The notes under the pieces: model-generated
Databases searched by the model: none
What the model saw: the letters and a program-made list of their open reading frames with translations, nothing else
Told to the model about the DNA's origin: nothing
Assembly: GCA_022578605.1 (NCBI GenBank)
Contig: MU394054.1
Location: forward strand, 2,945-66,944
DNA length: 64,000 bases
From: Camillea tinctor
Lineage: Eukaryota; Ascomycota; Sordariomycetes; Xylariales; Xylariaceae
Direction: 5' to 3'
Shown: positions 63,991-64,000 of the stretch, piece by piece
How positions within the stretch are numbered: the first letter of the stretch is position 1
How the letters are laid out: every line of letters begins with the position of its first letter
Position numbers and translations under genes: made by a program

Positions 63991-64000
63991 GTAAATTTAC

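Overview
This window looks like nuclear DNA of a filamentous ascomycete (Pezizomycotina, probably Sordariomycetes). Genes are broken by short GT..AG introns of roughly 50-150 nt, many with CTAAC/CTAAT-like branch sites. The families present are typical of moulds: a CFEM-like GPI protein, a PTH11/SAT4-type membrane domain, a fungal-specific transcription factor domain, a fungal-type Hv1 channel and several MFS carriers. The genome is compartmentalised: the first 9.7 kb is an extremely AT-rich block without genes, as expected of repeats destroyed by RIP (repeat-induced point mutation), and it switches abruptly to normal composition near 9.63-9.69 kb.

Layout. 1-9690: AT-rich RIP-like block with small tandem repeats. 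9691-13426: gene-poor, with a scaffold gap at 10989-10998 between poly-G and poly-C. 13427-14467: F-box-like, Cys/His-rich protein. 17292-18902: choline-phosphate cytidylyltransferase (4 exons). 18903-27325: an 8.4-kb stretch where I find no gene. 27326-30930: C2H2 transcription factor (6 exons). 33920-36937: CBM48/AMPK-type glycogen-binding-like protein resembling yeast Crp1/Mdg1, with a 1125-nt intron. 38333-40359: RNF10/Mag2-like RING protein. 41087-42292: divergent class 1A dihydroorotate dehydrogenase-like protein. 43191-44613: voltage-gated proton channel Hv1 (4 exons). 46439-47110: CFEM-like GPI-anchored protein. 48275-49137 (minus): complex I subunit NDUFS7/PSST. 49138-53571: gene-poor, with a second gap. 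53572-56813: a single gene joining a PTH11/SAT4 rhodopsin-like 7-TM domain to a fucose-permease-like MFS carrier. 58305-60483: DHA2-type MFS transporter. 62217 to the right edge: sugar-porter MFS gene, cut by the window.

How the genes relate. Most are independent housekeeping or regulatory genes (phospholipid synthesis, ribosome-linked ubiquitylation, respiration, proton conductance), and I see no biosynthetic cluster. From 53.5 kb to the right edge there are three consecutive plus-strand transporter genes. The first carries what looks like a receptor domain, and this 956-residue 7-TM plus 12-TM fusion is the most unusual object in the window. It could act as a nutrient-sensing transporter (transceptor), which is inference. 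Exon coordinates were worked out by hand from splice motifs, reading frame and family motifs; no transcript data were available.
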